Below are positions 62,758-64,000 of a stretch of DNA of 64,000 bases, piece after piece (the first letter of the stretch is position 1; each line of letters starts with the position of its first letter). The notes under the pieces were generated by a model. That model saw nothing but the letters and a program-made list of their open reading frames with translations. It made no database searches and was not told the origin of the DNA. The translations under genes were made by a program, and so were the position numbers. The stretch is from Chelativorans petroleitrophicus. Lineage in GTDB: Bacteria; Pseudomonadota; Alphaproteobacteria; Rhizobiales; Rhizobiaceae. The stretch is from NCBI RefSeq assembly GCF_025398195.1, contig NZ_JAODNV010000016.1:45779-109778 (forward strand), written 5' to 3'.

Positions 62758-64000
62758 TTAGGCGGCGGCCTGCGGGTGGCTGCGCGCGGCCGTCCACGGG
62801 TTCTCTGGCCGCGGCAGACCGAGATTTTCCCTCAGGGTTGTGCCCTCATAGGCCGTGCGGAACAGGCCGCGGCGCTGCAGCTCGGGGATGACGAGCTCGA
62901 CGAAGTCGTCGAGGGCGGTGGGAAGGTATGGCGGCAGGATGTTGAAGCCGTCTGCAGCCTCGTTCTCGAACCAGAGCTGCAGCATGTCGGCTACCTGCAC
63001 GGCGGAGCCAACTATGGTGAAGTGACCGCGCGCTGTTGCGATCCACTCGTAGAGCTGGCGGATCGTGAAATTGTGCTCGTCGGCGATCTGCCGGATCAGC
63101 GCCTGCCGGCTCTTCATGCCTTCCGTGGCGGGAAGGGGCGGCAGCGGCCCGTCGAGAGGAAAGCCTTTGAGGTCCAGCGTTCCGCCGGTGAGCCCTGAGA
63201 TGAGCGCGACGCCGTCTGCCGGCAGGATCAACTCGGTGAGCTTGCGGTATTTCTCCTGCGCCTCCTCCTCCGTGCGGCCGACGAAGGGAGCGACGCCCGG
63301 CATGATGAGCACGTGATCCGGATTGCGGCCCGCTGCGCGCACCCGCTGCTTGATGTCGCGGTAGAACTCCTGGGCGGAGGCGAGCGTCTGGTGGGCGGTG
63401 AAGATCACTTCCGCGGTGTCGGCGGCAAGGCGGCGACCGTCCTCCGACTGACCGGCCTGCACGATGACGGGATGACCCTGCACCGGGCGGGCGACATTGA
63501 GCGGTCCCTTGACGCTGAAATGCTGGCCGCGATGGTTGATCTCGTGGACCTTGTCCTGGTCGAAGAAGCGGCCCGTTTCCTTGTCGCGGATGAAGGCGTC
63601 GTCCTCCCAGCTGTCCCAGAGGGCCTTCACCACCTTCACATGCTCGCGGGCGCGCTCATAGCGCTCGGCATGGGGCAGCTCCTGGTCGAGGTTGAAGTTG
63701 CGGGCCGTGTCGTTACCGGTGGAGGTCACCACGTTCCAGCCGGCGCGTCCGTTGGAAATGTGATCGAGCGAGGCGAACTTGCGGGCCAGGTTGAACGGCT
63801 CCTCATAGGTCGTCGAGGCCGTGGCGATGAAGCCGATATGCTTCGTAAGCGGAGCGAGCGCCGAGAACAGCGTGACGGGTTCGAAGCCAACGATCTTGGC
63901 GTTGCCGCCCTCGCGCCCGCCGATGAGAACGGCGGTGAGAAACTAGTCCACGGAAGCGGCGGCATGGAGCTGCTGCGGGCGGCGTAAAAGTCGTCCACCC
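62758..64000 (-). pseudogene. LLM class monooxygenase (NtaA/SnaA/DszA type), partial, in-frame TAG
   Basis: This is a flavin-dependent monooxygenase of the NtaA/DszA branch. From the window edge the minus-strand frame reads family-like sequence: FEPVTLFSALAPLTKHIGFI, ATASTTYEEPFNLARKFASL, DHISNGRAGWNVVTSTGNDT, ARNFNLDQELPHAERYERAR and, later, GHPVIVQAGQSEDGRRLAAD. A TAG codon (63943-63945) interrupts the frame ahead of FLTAVLIGG, and the next usable start is a GTG at 63732, inside the conserved barrel. Either the gene is broken or the N-terminus has diverged. The 62758-63942 part is otherwise undamaged, and 24 bp separate it from ssuC. Confidence 0.7.

Overview
The window looks like part of a secondary replicon (plasmid or chromid) of a high-GC alphaproteobacterium of the order Hyphomicrobiales (Mesorhizobium/Chelativorans/Aminobacter-like). 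The evidence is a complete repABC replication and partition cassette (54.7-58.6 kb) with two 16-bp parS palindromes and an antisense-RNA region between repB and repC, together with the ScpB, DUF1403 and tyrosine-integrase genes that recur on rhizobial replicons, and many ABC and TRAP uptake systems each next to its own regulator. No rRNA, tRNA or CRISPR array was seen.

Layout. 0-5.9 kb: a sugar-binding protein running off the left edge, divergent from a ROK regulator, a large PIG-L deacetylase fusion and an EamA permease. 5.9-10.2 kb: an IalB-like secreted protein, a 1.1-kb gene-poor stretch, and a FadR-type regulator with OtnK and OtnC (four-carbon acid sugar catabolism). 10.5-13.8 kb: a truncated autotransporter barrel, scpB and DUF1403, then wrecked pieces of a GH42-like beta-galactosidase and a GMC oxidoreductase. 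13.9-23.8 kb: a complete ABC importer plus a non-phosphorylative sugar-oxidation pathway (SDR, L-arabinonate-type dehydratase, HpaI aldolase, Gfo/Idh/MocA enzyme, LacI repressor) with paired LacI-type operators. 23.9-32.6 kb: a second ABC importer with a BadF-type kinase, a SIS isomerase/deaminase, a D-threonine-aldolase-like enzyme and a ROK regulator, probably for an amino sugar. 32.6-35.3 kb: insertion-sequence debris around an AT-rich two-helix membrane protein gene.

35.4-43.6 kb: an IclR-linked cluster (iron alcohol dehydrogenase, SDR, broken 2-hydroxyacid dehydrogenase, TRAP transporter, DUF1330 protein) sharing a repeated 15-bp dyad. 43.6-44.6 kb: IS256-type remnant. 44.6-51.5 kb: a TRAP importer with a CoA transferase, two MaoC-fold proteins, a CitE-like lyase and a GntR regulator, consistent with uptake and CoA-dependent cleavage of a C4/C5 dicarboxylic acid of the itaconate/mesaconate/citramalate type. 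51.5-54.7 kb: a vapBC remnant, the integrase and the repA leader. 54.7-58.6 kb: repABC. 58.9-64 kb: an organosulfur-type ABC importer with two luciferase-family monooxygenases, the right-hand one interrupted by an in-frame TAG.

The most notable signal is a pair of related 45-46-bp dyads (12991-13035 and 51900-51945). One abuts DUF1403-scpB and the other lies upstream of the integrase gene. Together they bracket about 39 kb of catabolic cargo, as if a linked integrase/DUF1403/ScpB maintenance module had been opened by insertion or duplication of a recombinase-type site.
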